Shown here: piece by piece, positions 43,756 to 56,241 of the stretch
Layout of the letters: each line of letters starts with the position of its first letter
Numbering within the stretch: the stretch's first letter is position 1
Assembly: GCA_049724395.1 (NCBI GenBank)
Contig: JAUGWO010000285.1
Location: 1-64,000, forward strand
Source of the DNA: Spongospora subterranea f. sp. subterranea
Taxonomy: Eukaryota; Endomyxa: Phytomyxea; Phytomyxea; Plasmodiophorida
Reading direction: 5' to 3'
DNA: 64,000 bases
Notes under the pieces: model-generated
The model's input: only the letters and a program-made list of their open reading frames with translations
Told to the model about the DNA's origin: nothing
The model's database searches: none
Made by a program: the position numbers and the translations under genes

Positions 43756-44422
43756 TTAGACGAGCCGAGACCAACACATTCCTTTTTGACTGATTGTATT
43801 CGTGACTGCGTTTTCTGGAAACTGCCCTTTCATTTCGGAAGGGAGCATCTGTTTTGGTGGCTGGAGTGAAATGATAGGCGCTACCTTCTTTTTCCTGGGA
43901 ATGCGTTGAACGTCTATTTTGGGAACAACGATAGATTCGCGAATGATAAAAATACGTGAAAATGGCCTTCCTGCAACATGAAGCCCAGTTTCAGCTTGCG
44001 GTACAATATTAACGACGTCTAGCCCATCTCTATCTTCGAAAACTTCATATACCACGGATTTCAGCATGAGTTTAGCTACTACACCGGAAGCGGCAGGCGC
44101 TTCCTCTGGAATTTCCAAATGACACCCTGAAAGTGATTCGACAGGAAACTAGGCAAACATATGAGACTGGTATTACCAATTGATACGAATTCCTCACGTT
44201 AACCGGAAATGTAAAGAGCAATAACTGCTGACGCTCTGGTACTTGATCAATAAAATCTTTAGTGAGAGAAGGTGCACTCTGAAGAAGGCTAGTATCTGAT
44301 TCCACAATCTTTACAATGTCGACTTCCGCCTTGACCGATTTAGATTTCTTTGATTTATGGCCTGCCTCATGTGACGAAATACGATCCCTTTTATTTTTGC
44401 TCGACTTCCTGACACCCGACAT
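43756..44422 (-). CDS. Small basic nuclear-type protein, possible RNA polymerase I A34.5/PAF49-like subunit
   Basis: Two exons (44198-44422 and 43756-44148) join across a 49-bp GT-AG intron to give 205 residues. The N-terminus is basic (SGVRKSSKNKRDRIS, HKSKKSKS). The splice joins QQLLLFTFPVN to FPVESLSGCHLEI. A globular-looking part follows (SVVYEVFEDRDGLDVV, ETGLHVAGRPFSRIFII), then IPRKKKVAPI. Short size, a core beginning with a hydrophobic L-L-F-x-x-P-x-x-F segment, and flanking lysine-rich tails fit the A34.5/CD3EAP type of Pol I subunit, a very divergent family. I hold that assignment weakly; the gene structure is firm. Confidence 0.6.
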
Positions 44423-44583
44423 GGGAAATATCTTTGAGCAGACCAAGAAATCCCGTCAAGTGCGCCACGCAGATTGACGGGGAAGCTAACGGGAAAAGCA
44501 ATGCTGACGAAAGTTGAACTCTTTGTTGATCCAGAACAATCAGCATTGTGGATACATTTTGTTATTTATAATTATATATTGAT
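44423..44583. promoter_or_regulatory. Short region between two minus-strand genes
   Basis: About 160 AT-rich bases lie between the 3-prime end of the RasGAP gene (44584) and the start of the next minus-strand gene (44422). It must serve as terminator of one and promoter of the other. I see no distinct motif. Confidence 0.35.
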
Positions 44584-47500
44584 TTACTTAGAGAATAATT
44601 TACTTGAATCAAGACAGCATTCAGATTCCATTAGTTTGTGCAGCTCCAACAGAGCTTTCTCAAAGCTATGAGAAGAAAAAAATCTGTTTTCCATGACTGA
44701 TTTTTTGTGAGTCATGGAGGTGACAGAAGTATATACATCAATTGCGCTAGAAATAACGTCCATTGCTCCCGCCATCACGTCTTCCGACACAGTTGAAGTT
44801 TCTTTGCTTAGCAAACCTTTCGCAAACTGGAAAACGCAAATTCAAAGATTACTTTTGATTGTCAAAACAACGGTAATTAACACTTACAGCTATGACATCA
44901 CAAAAATCATCAAATGAACTCATAAGCGTAATCGTGCTGAAGGAACGCAGCCGAAATTCGAAACAAAGCTGATTTATGAAGGTCATTACCTCTTTGCAGC
45001 ATCACATACAATATTTCTGTAAGCATCAGATGAGAAGGAAAAGTGCTTCCCAAACGGCAATACTGACCTGCAAATAAGGCCGTCTGACCTCGACAACATG
45101 CGATCAGTTCACGACAAACAGTGGTAAGAAACAAAGCGGAATCGTGTGGAAAGGACTGTTGATTTTTTGACAACGACTCTATATTCTGCAGCTCGCACAT
45201 AAAAATCTCGGCGAGAGCCCGGTGGGATTTTGAAAGTAATTTTGCAATTTTAGACATAACGAATACAATACGATCTACAATGAGTTGATCTTTGAGGGAT
45301 GTGTAACCTGGAGATATTCCAGTCAGTTGATGGTGGAGCCGTAGCGAGAGGTTTACATACTGGATATGACCCATGGAAGAAGATATATAATTGCGGCAAC
45401 ACATTGCTCACCCCCATTGCCGAGGAGATGATTCGACGCAGCTCGAGACAACTGCAATAACACGTCCTGTGAAGCGACCTCGGTCACCTTATTAGTGAAA
45501 CCGTATACAAGAAGGGGTTGGACAGTAAGAAGGTATTGATGTTCAAAATTTTGGGGTTCACGTTCAACAGCTTGGAGGCATTCGTTTAATATGTGAAGAG
45601 ATTGCCCGTATAGTAATGGGTTGTCGCAATGCAATATCGCTACAGAGGCTCGAATAAGTAATGAACGAGTTTCGTTGTTGACAGATTTGCCTAGAATTTG
45701 CAGCAATTGCACCGGGAACTGAATACTGTCACTTTTGCAGTATTGCATATTATCCAAGAAGCTCAGAAGGCACCATAGCAACCCACGAATCGTATCAAGC
45801 GAGGGCGTGAACGCATCTCGGTGAAGCAGGATTCGCAAACTTTGAACGACGCATTGCTCGGATTGGAGGTGTTTGGATAGATATGTCAAAGAATGTTGGC
45901 CAATGCAGTGGATAAGGGTTGCGCCGATGCGATGTTCAAGAATACTCCAAGCGTTCTCTGCTTGATTTATGATTTGCGTCCGTTTCCCATCCAAAATTAT
46001 TTCCAGACGCCGCGCTATTGAGGCATGATCGCCCACTGCAACCCAAAACAGAATAGCTGCTAATTGCGCGTCCGTTAGAAGTTTGATGGCTCCGTCAATG
46101 TACAGCAGCTCAATCAACAAACTTATGGAGAAAGAATCTGGAAGAGTTGTGGCAGAATGAGTGCCGGAAATGCGACAAAAAACTGGAACTAAAAGAAAAT
46201 CGAAAAATGCTTCTTTTTGATTATTCGAAGCAGCATGAAACATCGCAATAAGCATAGACGGACGTTTCACCGCTGCCGCCAAAATAAGGGAGAATGATTC
46301 ATGGCGATAATGGACTAAATCGATCCAAATCTGCGCCAAATTCTCGTCACTACACAAGCGGAAAGAGTCAGAACTCGAGTTTTTTAGACGAATTTATAGC
46401 TTACCGCTCCTCATACGCTGTTAACGCATCCAAAAATTGTGGCATTTCTGTTGATGGAATTCCAGGTAACCAAATTGCCATAAACGGACAAGGTCTAGGA
46501 AACAGCTTTTGACGGTGAAGAAGAGACATGGCCACATCACCATGGAATTCTCGGGGCAGGTCATTCGCAAACGCTTCCGCGACAGAAATTGCAGCAACGA
46601 GGCGAACATTTAGGAACGTCGAATGTAAAGCAGCTCGGTTATAGGTACGTGTTGCACCAAACAGCCGCGATAAACTGTTCAAAATACTTGTGGCATGATC
46701 AACACAATCGCCAGTATTTGATACGATAACACTGAACATAATAGTTACGAGAAGTCCCACATGTTTTTTGGGCAGTTGCGATTGTGTTCTAATGTTGTCG
46801 GCAACTGCCGGGAGAATGTTCGGGAAATCAAACAAATGCAACAGATAGAGTGGATAAAGGGCGAGCCACTGATAATTCATTAGTCTGGAAAGGATAGATG
46901 AAGAAGCAAATTGAAATATCCACATCAATAGTTCGTCATTTGATTTCATGGTTGTTGTCGTTAGAACAGGTCCCAGCATCAACAATTTGGAGGCAGCTTG
47001 AACACACCTCTCGTTCTGATCGAGATCCAAATCTCGATATTGTTTCAATAAGAGTAACGCGCGTTGACGATGCTGCTTTGTAAACAAACGTAAGTGGCCA
47101 TGACCGTCGACAATATTATCCAAATTGGGGTGCGAGCGGAACGATTCCATGATGAGGACAAGAGCGGTGCTGTAATTGTGAATAAGCCCAACGAGGCGGT
47201 AAATATCAGATGAGTCAGCGTCCAGAGCACCGAGCAAAAAGCCTGTTAGTGAGTTAAAGACTCCAGGGTCTTCTTCCAGCAAGCCTAGATGAAAATTAAC
47301 GGAGCCAGATATGCCCTTCAATAGGGATACAGTTACGTGGCGACGAGCAGGATCCATGGCCAATAAGGTATTCCATTGAAAAAGAATGGTGCGGATCACA
47401 GTCCCGACACTACGCCAATGCATGTAAGATAGAGTCCTGATGGTAGTCGTCACCAGATAGCAAATAACGATGCGATTTCTCAACGCTTACCAGGCAGAAA

Positions 47501-50500
47501 TTAATGTTGGACAAGCGAAAACCTTCGATATGCTCTGTTCAGCTGTGATAACGCGACAGGGCCGGCAAATACTTTCAAAGCCAACTGCATCATCGACGCT
47601 GGATTCCAGTGGTGAAGCAATGCTGAACAACAGGATGAGCATTGAGCTCCTTGACTTTTCCAAAATATTAGGTGAGACATCATTATCGAACAACAAAGAG
47701 CACAAATGTCGACGCAGACATAAAATAGCGTTATAATATTCAGGGATTTCACAGCATTGAGAGCCAAGAATTCTCAAAGCATCTCTTCTGCGACGCACTG
47801 ACTCGCGGTCGGTATTTTCAGTAGTAAACAAATGGATCGAAGCTCCAGATGTCAACGAATCGCAGTTACGTTTAAGAGAAGCTGATATGACTGAATCATC
47901 TTTCATGAAACTGAGTAGCGATAAACTGCTGCCAGCGAGGTCACCAAGGGCTGACACCAGTTCACAGGATGCACGGCGAACAGATGAATGATGACTACAC
48001 AAACCCAGCAAGACCATGGCATCGGCGCTCAGCCGCCACGACATAAATCCTGGACTATGAAGAAAATCCTCCGCAAAAGCATCATCAGCTCGAACACATT
48101 GCAGTAAACTGGTTAAATGAGATAATAAAGTAATCTGACGACCAACAGAAGACTGCACTAAAGAATCCGAAAACAGAACAAGCGCGCCTTCAAGCACTTG
48201 TAATCTTTCAACTGGAAACTGCCTAACGATTCGAACCAGGCTGCAATGTGCAGACTGGGCGATGCGTTTATCAGAGTGTAAAAGCAGTTTGATAACACTA
48301 TTCCCCGAGACGCCATAGGTTCGAATGGAAGATGACAAAAAACTATCGAGCATGACATCTGGGCAGAGATTAATACAGGCTGAAAAAATAGATATCCAGG
48401 CATCATGGCGTTCCCAAGTTATCGAACCCATATAATTTGGCGCCGACTCCACAAGATCAACTTGTTGTTCAGAAAGCATTCCAGTAAGTTTCAGCCCGAC
48501 TTCACGGTCACATATGGATATTATGTCAGCTATTAAAGGAGCAAAAAACGAGGATACAGCAGAAATCATATCGACTTTGAAGCCTTCACTCTTCGGGCCG
48601 ATTCGAGACGCAAGGTCGCAAAACTGATACTTATCACTTTGTCAAAAAAAATTAGCGTTGAATGAAAACCCTCAAACAAAACAAAAACCTACTTGACAAT
48701 ACGAGTAAGAACCTGAAGCCCAACAAAAATTTGGATAGGAGGAACGGCGAAGAGCGGCTTGGAGTCTCGACGAAACATTCGGAAACGCAACATGTCAGAA
48801 AGGAGTCCCCGGACCGTAAGATCAAACTGATGACCAGCAAGAGCCACTATTACATCTACCAATTCTTCGATGCAATGGTAACACTTCTTGAAATTGTCTG
48901 GTAACAAGCACATCAGAGACGTCCTCAACAAGCAATTAATGTTTAACAAACCAGTAGTGAGATTGTCTGCAATGGTTCTGAAGATACGAGCAGGTAAAAC
49001 GCGAGTCGCCTTTTCCTCATGGCATAAGAATCGACACAAGGACTTTAGACGGAGTGCAACCAGATTTTTTTCTCTAAAAAGGTGTGCTATCAGGTGATCG
49101 AAAACAAAAGCTTCAACGTGACATTGATAGAATTCAGCTGGCGCACAGCGCATGACTGCCTGGTGAATAATGTTGAGAGAGCGGAACTTCTACAAACAAA
49201 TCTCAGTACCGTTCCAAGAGTATTAATCAGACGGCGATCAAGACTCGTATCTCGCAAAACGTTAAGGAACCAAAAGTAAATGGCGGAGACATCTTGGAAA
49301 CAGCTGATTGAAAGCTCTGTGTCTTCACATGCTTCAAGAAGAACAAAATCAATATTTGAAATAGAAAAGCACAATGACGATAAATGAAGATTCATCTGTT
49401 CGGTTGAAACAAATCCCGAACGAAGGATGAACAGATGTCTTCGTAAAAACAGCGATAAGGCAGAAACGTCTAGCGGAGATGTTACGTCAAAACGCAACAT
49501 GCTGACACAGTCAAGAACCGACGAGAGATCCGACGGTGGCGAAGACAGGAAGCGCCCGACTATGTGCATAACAGATACTGGGCGAATCAGTGTTAGAACT
49601 TGTCTCCACCGTTCGCGAATAAGTTGTTGTAGAGTTTGAATTCGGGATGGCGATGATCCATGCGGAACTGGAAGAGGACTTTGAAACGCAAGATCTACCA
49701 GCGATACCTGCAATTCTTCAGGAGCATGATTGTTAAGCACCGGGATGACAGCTAAAATCATTTCAACCGAAAGATACTCAAAAATTTTTTCGAAGTACAA
49801 GAATTCAGATCTATCCGATGCATCCACACCAATATTCAAGCAAAACCGCTGCGCAGTCCAGCACGAAACGAACTGTGGGCTGGAATTCAACGCTTTGACT
49901 ATGCTTTCAATCATCAACAGCGCACCAGACACTTTGAGCTTCCGTACTAGGTCGAGAGAATAACCGAGAAGGTCTGAGTCATGCAATGTATCCAGAAAGT
50001 TAGCCGATGACTTTCGACGGATAGAGGCGGCAATGCGTATCATCCGATTAAGAAGGCTGCCTATCAAACCAGATTCGCCCATCAGGACAGCAGAATCGAC
50101 CATATCTGTAGGAGGTTGCAGAAATTGATTGAGCGAAGCGCCGAGCAGAACATTTGATGACTTTGACAAGGAACAGAGCGGCTCGGCTTGTGCTTGAAGA
50201 GAAGACAATCCTGAGAGTAAGCATGCATTCTCTTTTTGAAAAAATAAGAGGCAGCGGCGACGGTCATTGATATAATCTGCGACAACTTGAAGGGTAGAAT
50301 TGAGGGTGTCCTCACAAGTTGAATCGTCACCACAAAGATCGTTGAATTTATCAGAAGCCTGGCGGTAAAGAGCAGCAGTGTCAAAATTTCCTTGAGATCG
50401 GCAAAATTTGGATACTAAGGTGAAAAAATCACAGCACTGTTGCGGTACAGAAACTCCTGTTGGAAACGAATACAGGGAAAGAAAATTCGTCTTCAGAATA

Positions 50501-52268
50501 AAATAGAACAGTCGTGGAAGCCCAGTAAGTCGAATGCTGTCGATTATTGTGTCACGTTTGCCTTTTTCATCGATCTCTTCCTCGACATTGTTAATATCAA
50601 CTTTAATGAGTTGCAACGATGTAATAGAACACAAAGCGTCGCGATCCGAAGAGAGCAAGATCCGACTCCTAAAAAGGGATTGATCAAACAAAGAATGAAA
50701 CGTCAGGGGGTAATTATACTTTGAATAAGCACAACGAGGATTGATATTAGTAAACTCTGTTAGTAAATCATAGAAACGCAGCATTTCCGAAGCGGAGCTA
50801 TAGGTCACGCTTTTATATGGAACGCCAGGAGGAGAATGCACTAGAATATCTGTCAGAATACAGAAAATAATGGTTGAGAAATGACAATACTTGATAGATT
50901 TTCGTCAAGGTCAAAAACATCGGTTGTACGATGAAAGAAGTCGAACAGATCCTCAGATCGCTTGCCAAGATATAGGTTCAAATGCGACATGTATTGCTCC
51001 TTGTCTCCGAACAACACCCCTGAATTTTGCAAATCAGCAGGTAAACAGCAATAGCACCAGCTAACAACCGTTGCTCAGATTTTGCAGCACTTTGGCAACC
51101 AAAATTAGATTCCGTCGCATGCGAGAAGAACGAAACTCTGGATGTGGATGAGACGTGACTATATCGATGATTGCAGGGTTATAATATCGTAAAAAAAGGA
51201 GTCCGCCAACGATACGATGAGCTTGACGTTCGTCTCGATCAAAGTGCGGTAGCGCCAGATTTAGCAATAATTTACTGAGAAGGCGAAGCCCTAACGGTAA
51301 TTCTGACGCAAGAAACGGATCCAGAAACGAATTGACTACGTGAATTAAGTCCATTGAGCGCTGCAGTTGCTTGAAATTAACAACAACAACATAGACGCAA
51401 AATTATGCCCACCTTGTTTATAGTATCAGTTTTAGAGGAATCCTTCACATGAATCTGGAACGATTGCTTAGCAACACCGATGATGGAGCAACACCATACG
51501 CACCTTGTCCGGGTTCATCTCAAAATCGATGCTCAAATCATTCAATAACTCCTGCTGCGGGTACGAAACTATTTCGGTGAGTCTCTGCTTACAAGGCTCG
51601 CGTTTAACGTAGCAAGATATTAATTTGGCACTAGCGCTGTTATCGCGAAGAAAACTTGAAATGTCGCTACATTCGGCAATATCCAGCTCCAAAACTGAGC
51701 GGATGACGTTCAAGAGGAGCGCCTCTTCTTGGAGACTATAGGGATTCGGAAACCTATGTGAGAATTAACACGCTGGGTTTTTGGAGATGTATGATTGAGG
51801 GTATTTCCAACTGACAAAGTCGAGATAATGAAGGATGATAGCCAATTTGCTGATTTCGTAGGAAGCGAACGTAATAATCGGGCCAAAAATGTAGGTTCCC
51901 TTTGTAGTGTGTACAATAGATGACCGAACCCACGAACCGAATCGTTGAACTTTGTTGACTAACGCAGTCATCGTCAGCAATCACGTTTTGACTGTTGATG
52001 TTTATGACCATACAAGTTTGACACTGTCATTATTCTCAGGATTCGGGGTTTGGTTCTCAAGAGGTCTTTTTAAGATGTCAACAATCTGTTCCTTCAGATC
52101 CTGACTGTTTTCAAATCCTATACCTCCAGGATTGGAAACAAGAAAATACAGGCCATATTGAACTCGTGAAAATAACCCTGTTTGATGCAGCGTTCGAGAA
52201 AGACAACCTCCGAGGATAGCCGAATTAGTAGCTGCCCGAGGTCAGCGCTCACTGTCATATCCGCTCAT
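44584..52268 (-). CDS. Very large RasGAP-domain protein
   Basis: This is the longest gene in the window, transcribed leftward through at least ten exons. Near the N-terminus, YTLQREPTFLARLLRSLP precedes the RasGAP domain. A 53-bp-class intron joins FIISTL to FPNPYSLQEEALLLNVIRSV. The domain holds FLRDNSASAKLISCY (Arg in the arginine-finger position), then FDRDERQAHRIVGGLLFLRY with YNPAI (the FLR motif) and RRNLILVAKVLQNLSNG. After it come about 1,900 residues of Leu/Ser-rich, helical-repeat-like sequence (50841-44900) without recognised motifs. An intron at about 49200-49163 restores the frame between two long exons. The arrangement recalls neurofibromin or IQGAP-type GAPs, which speed Ras GTP hydrolysis; no Sec14, IQ or calponin domain was seen. 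The start is uncertain: an ATG at 52268 is followed by an in-frame stop unless a very short intron is removed. Confidence 0.8.
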
Positions 52269-52662
52269 CAAGAACAATGACGCTTTCGTCACGCTCTTGA
52301 AACGCCTGAACTTGCACCGGTACAGTGGTGTGTATGTAGGTGGACTGTGGTTAAAAGGGAGTTTGACTGAGAAGGCGGGGGGGAGGGGGGTCCCTCTCGC
52401 AGTCAAGAGTATCATGAGGCCCCGCTCACTGCCCATGTTCCATTCGCTTATTAGAATGATTGTCTTTGAACCTGCTTTGCTGAATGTGGGAATCTCGTGG
52501 AGAAATTGCATCAGCGATCAATACGAAGCGAACGTATACCTACATCGATTGGGAAAAAACCGTGTGGCAGCCAATAATAGCTCAACCCTCAAACTGCATT
52601 CTGCGCACTGTACAACCCCCATTTCCTGAAGGTCTTCAGCGTAAATTGCTGGATCTCGTGAA

Positions 52663-53977
52663 ATGAAAGAGGTATAGATCGCTTGACTTGTATAACAATG
52701 ATGGTCGTTTTCCTTATTATACGTAGCCCTCTAACGTGGTAGTTGATTCTGTATCGGGTTTTTGTGGAGCGGCTGCCAAGCTTGTCGTTGGTCAGTCCAT
52801 TGTTTACCCTTTGTCAAGTCCGGCCAGTTGAAATCATCATCAGGCCACCCATTCGATACGATAAAGGTGAGAATGCAATCTCTTGAGCAACAGTCATTCA
52901 GGACGTTAAAAGGTGCATTCTATCACACGATTGCAAATGAAGGCGTAAGATCTTATTTCTCCTTGTCTTTACTCTGTAGGTGATTTCTGTTCCTATAGTT
53001 TCGGTCCCTATATCGTGGGATAGCCATCACGGTTCCTGGCATTTTCGTTTATAACACTACACTGTTTGCCACATTCGGGTTCGTGTACGATCGCCAAGTT
53101 TCGAGTTGTCATGGTTCTCCAACCATTCAGCAACTTGCAATAGCTGGTGTAGGCACTAAATCCTCTGCTTGACTAATGATTCTGAACTAAAAATGATGCG
53201 CTAGGCTGTCGCTGGAGGCATTACGAATCTGTTTCATTCGCCTTTCGGTTTAGTTTGTCCCATCTGCCGTTTTAATTTGAGTTCCTTATTGCCATATCAG
53301 AGTATCTGCGATGTAGGGCGCAAGTTGAACAACTTAAAAGCCCATTGTTTTCAGAATCTTTTCGATTGCTATTCAGGCGTCACAATGTCGGCCTGCTACG
53401 AGGTTTACACTTGACCCTCCTCAGGGAGATTCCCGCCAACGCACTCTACTTTTCAACATATGAATTATTTATAAGGCGATACCAATCCCATTGGCACAAG
53501 TAATTCGTTTTTCATGGTTGTTGCGCAAGGTACTTAGGGTTGAGCTTCAGTACTGATTCAGATTCATCGGTTCGTGTTCATGATGTGCCAGCGCATATTA
53601 TCGCCTTGGGTGGCGGATGCGCCGGAATTGCCAACTGGATATTTGTTTTCCCAATTGATGCAATCAAATCGCGCTGGCAAACAGATTGTTTGGAACGCCC
53701 AAAATACAGTAATTCCATATTTTTTTCATGCAATTGAAATTGATCAATCAATTTCTATTGCAGAATCACTAAGAGACTGCATTTATCAAACTTACAGAGG
53801 CGGAGGGGTTTCCGCATTTTGGAAAGGTATCTCATGTTGTTTAGTCAGGTAATCACCAAAGTACTTGCAATTTCTAAAGAAAGTATTCAACTGTGAGCTA
53901 GGGCATTTCTTGCCAACTCGGCAACGTTTGGATTTGTAGAAGGAGCTAGGCGACTTGTTCGCCATATACAAACTTGA
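52663..53977 (+). CDS. Mitochondrial carrier family (SLC25) protein
   Basis: Nine exons (52663-52671, 52727-52790, 52844-52944, 52999-53148, 53205-53247, 53301-53499, 53530-53708, 53764-53848, 53902-53977) join in frame to 301 residues, the normal carrier length. Three repeats show Px[DE]xx[KR]-type signatures: HPFDTIKVRMQS in the first, HSPFEYLRCRAQVEQL in the second and FPIDAIKSRWQTD in the third. Each repeat also has its Gly-rich partner helix (RSLYRGIAITVPG, GLLRGLHLTLLREIPANALY, FWKGISCCLVRAFLAN). The E-x-x-R-x-R-A-Q element and overall pattern resemble the carnitine/acylcarnitine and basic amino-acid carriers, but the substrate cannot be fixed. It sits in the inner mitochondrial membrane. 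The first exon codes only three residues, and the sixth intron is just 30 bases. Confidence 0.92.
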
Positions 53978-54243
53978 CTCAATATTCCTAAAACATCAGT
54001 GTCTATAATGTTTAATTTTTCTAACCCGATCATAAAAGCTGATGATTCTAAGGATACGCACTCGTGAAATGCCAATCCCACTAGTGCGAACGGCTCTCTA
54101 AGTTTCGATCATGGTCGTGGTAGAAGTCTGTGTTGATATTTTCTCCCAAGGCATCGGACGTAACTTGCAGTCGTTTAGGGGTGATGTAAACTCCGGCCTC
54201 GTATCTGTATCACTTGTATTGGCCCCAAGGGCGATCCAAGATT

Positions 54244-55757
54244 ATGGGGGGAATACCGAACAGCTATACAGGCAGCATCACGAAATTCATCACATATGTC
54301 GTACCCTTCGCCATTATATTTCTGTGCTGGTCTTTAGTTATTGTAAGATCAGAATATCCCCAACGGGGATCTCCTTTCGAGCCACCCGTCAGATTGGTTC
54401 ATCAGGTTATCCTGTTCTGTTGTGTTCTAGAGGATCAACCAGGGGTCAAAAATCCTGGGAAATTTCTCCGGTTGACGCGTTGCATTCAATCGCAATCTGC
54501 CACTGCTGATCGTCTATTTCGTCGAATTTTCGGAGAGTATATTCATCACAGGTGCTGTTTTCGGACTCAACAGAGGGCGATCTGCCACTGATTCCCCTAT
54601 TTTAGGACCAAAACCGGTATCAATTATCTGTTAAGGGAAAGGAATCCTGCCGCTCAAGCCCTGTACATGACGCTGATGATTGTCGTCCTGTTCACGACTT
54701 TCTCATCGTGTTCGCCCTATATGAATGCTCAGGCCAGGTGATCACAACCCCATATCTCGTCGTCAATATTCTGCCGTTAACGGTCCAGGGGGTCAGGTTC
54801 CTCTTCGTCGCACTGTATAGCGCGTGTTGGGCGACATTCTGTTGGTGCTGTACGTCCACGCCGGGTGTGATCACCGAATCCAATCATGAACAGCTGTTAA
54901 AACAGTTCCCTTATGATCGACTCTTATTCGTGCCAGGCCAACTCTGCCGATCCTGTAAATTCACAAAGTTCGCTGTTCGCATGTAAACGATCGCCAAACA
55001 CTAATCTAATTGTTCAGGGTGGCCAGATCGAAACATTGCTCGCTTTGCAATGTCTGCGTTTCTCGATTCGGTCAGTCGTCTTCGTTCTCAACTTCGCCTG
55101 CGCTTAGATACGAGCTACAGATCACCACTGCGTGTTTCTTAACGTCTGTATTGGTGGCAAAAATGTTGTATGTTCTCGTTCATGGTCTATTCCGCAACGA
55201 GCTGTCTCAAATGCTTTTGTTTAGCACAAATTTCTGCTTTTCCTTTTGGTTAAGTCGCTCTCGTCGGTGTATATGGCGTTCCTCTTGTTCCAAGTTCTAT
55301 TCTCAATCGTGGCAGAGAAGGAGCTGTTAACGAGAAGATTGGTGAACTCGGCTGGTCAACCGCTGCCCAATAACGCTCTGACGATAACTCGGGTGATTGT
55401 GGTCAATTTTCACATTTGGCGTTCCCCGTTTGTTGACAGATCAACAGTACCTACTTGGCCATCACCTCCAGATATGCTTGCTTCAGATGCTGGTTCTGCC
55501 GACCGCCATCATGATCACAATGTTCCTTGGGTTTCACATCCTGATTCTAACGCGAAATCAGACTACGAACGAATATTATAAGATAATCGCTGTCAAATCC
55601 GGTTGTTCCATCCCCTTTAGCCGTTTCGGCTGCTAGTTTTCTAATCGTACTTGTTTCTACAGCAAATGACCGGGCGATCGCTTCGAAATTCTACTATCGC
55701 GCGGCGGGTGGATTTGTTGCAACGATCAGAGCGATGATCGGCCGTGATTTGCAATAA
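54244..55757 (+). CDS. DHHC-type protein S-palmitoyltransferase (ZDHHC4-like)
   Basis: The start at 54244 leads directly into a transmembrane helix (FITYVVPFAIIFLCWSLVIV). Further helices lie at about 54670-54850 (ALYMTLMIVVLFTTF, FLFVALYSACWATFCWCC). The cysteine-rich domain begins CRSCKFTKFAVR, joins by an intron to ARSKHCSLCNVCVSRF, and a second intron joins this to DHHCVFLNVCIGGKN. The intron thus splits the first codon of the DHHC motif. More helices (MAFLLFQVLFSIV; MLVLPTAIMITMFLGFHILI) precede the TTxE motif in RNQTTNEYY. The last exon ends ANDRAIASKFYYRAAGGFVA and stops at 55757. DHHC enzymes form a cysteine acyl intermediate and palmitoylate proteins at ER, Golgi or plasma membrane. 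DHHC-C-V and TTNE resemble ZDHHC4. Several internal splice sites are not resolved. Confidence 0.85.
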
Positions 55758-55798
55758 ATACGGTTTACCATGCGACTTGACTGTATTGGTTGAATGGT

Positions 55799-56241
55799 TT
55801 ACAATTCTTTCTTAATGACGGTTTCCTTGTTGGCCAGCAGGAAATTCCCAAGAAACTCGGCGGGCTTCTCCGGCCTACAAGCATTGGGTCACACCGCTAT
55901 TGCCGCAAACTAAAAACCCCCAAATACCTTTTCTTGGCCAATTCAAGCATTCCTCGTAGAAGCAATGGAACGACGGTTTCGTCGAGATATTCCCTGACAG
56001 GCATTGTGGCAAGATTGTGCTCAGGCGCGGGGGACGCTGCTGCCGAAGCGCCAGACGCTTCCGGCAACGGGGCGGGAACTGGATTCGTCGGCTGCGTCTG
56101 CATCGCTGACGGCGCATCCGACGTTGGACCCACGGTCGGTGATGGAGCTGCTGAAGCCTGATCCGGCTTCATCTCCGGTTCTGTGACATTGGATTTCGGT
56201 TCCACGTTCGGGGAAGGGATCGTTGCCGTCTCTTCCGACAT
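55799..56241 (-). CDS. DPY30: DPY30 homologue, COMPASS/SET1 complex subunit
   Basis: Two exons (55928-56241 and 55799-55874) flank a 53-bp GT-AG intron and give 129 residues. The N-terminal two-thirds is Pro/Ala/Ser-rich and probably disordered. The C-terminal DPY30 motif reads YLDETVVPLLLRGMLELAKK, and across the splice RPEKPAEFLGNFLLAN. This helix pair dimerises and binds the ASH2L-type subunit of H3K4 methyltransferase complexes. The same fold docks other partners, such as AKAP-like and adenylate-kinase proteins, so a ciliary or other role is possible. Gene ends 42 bases from the convergent palmitoyltransferase gene. Confidence 0.9.

Noticed and set aside
54692-54883. Minus-strand ORF inside the palmitoyltransferase gene
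   Set aside because: It is a shadow of a transmembrane exon with consistent plus-strand splice partners.
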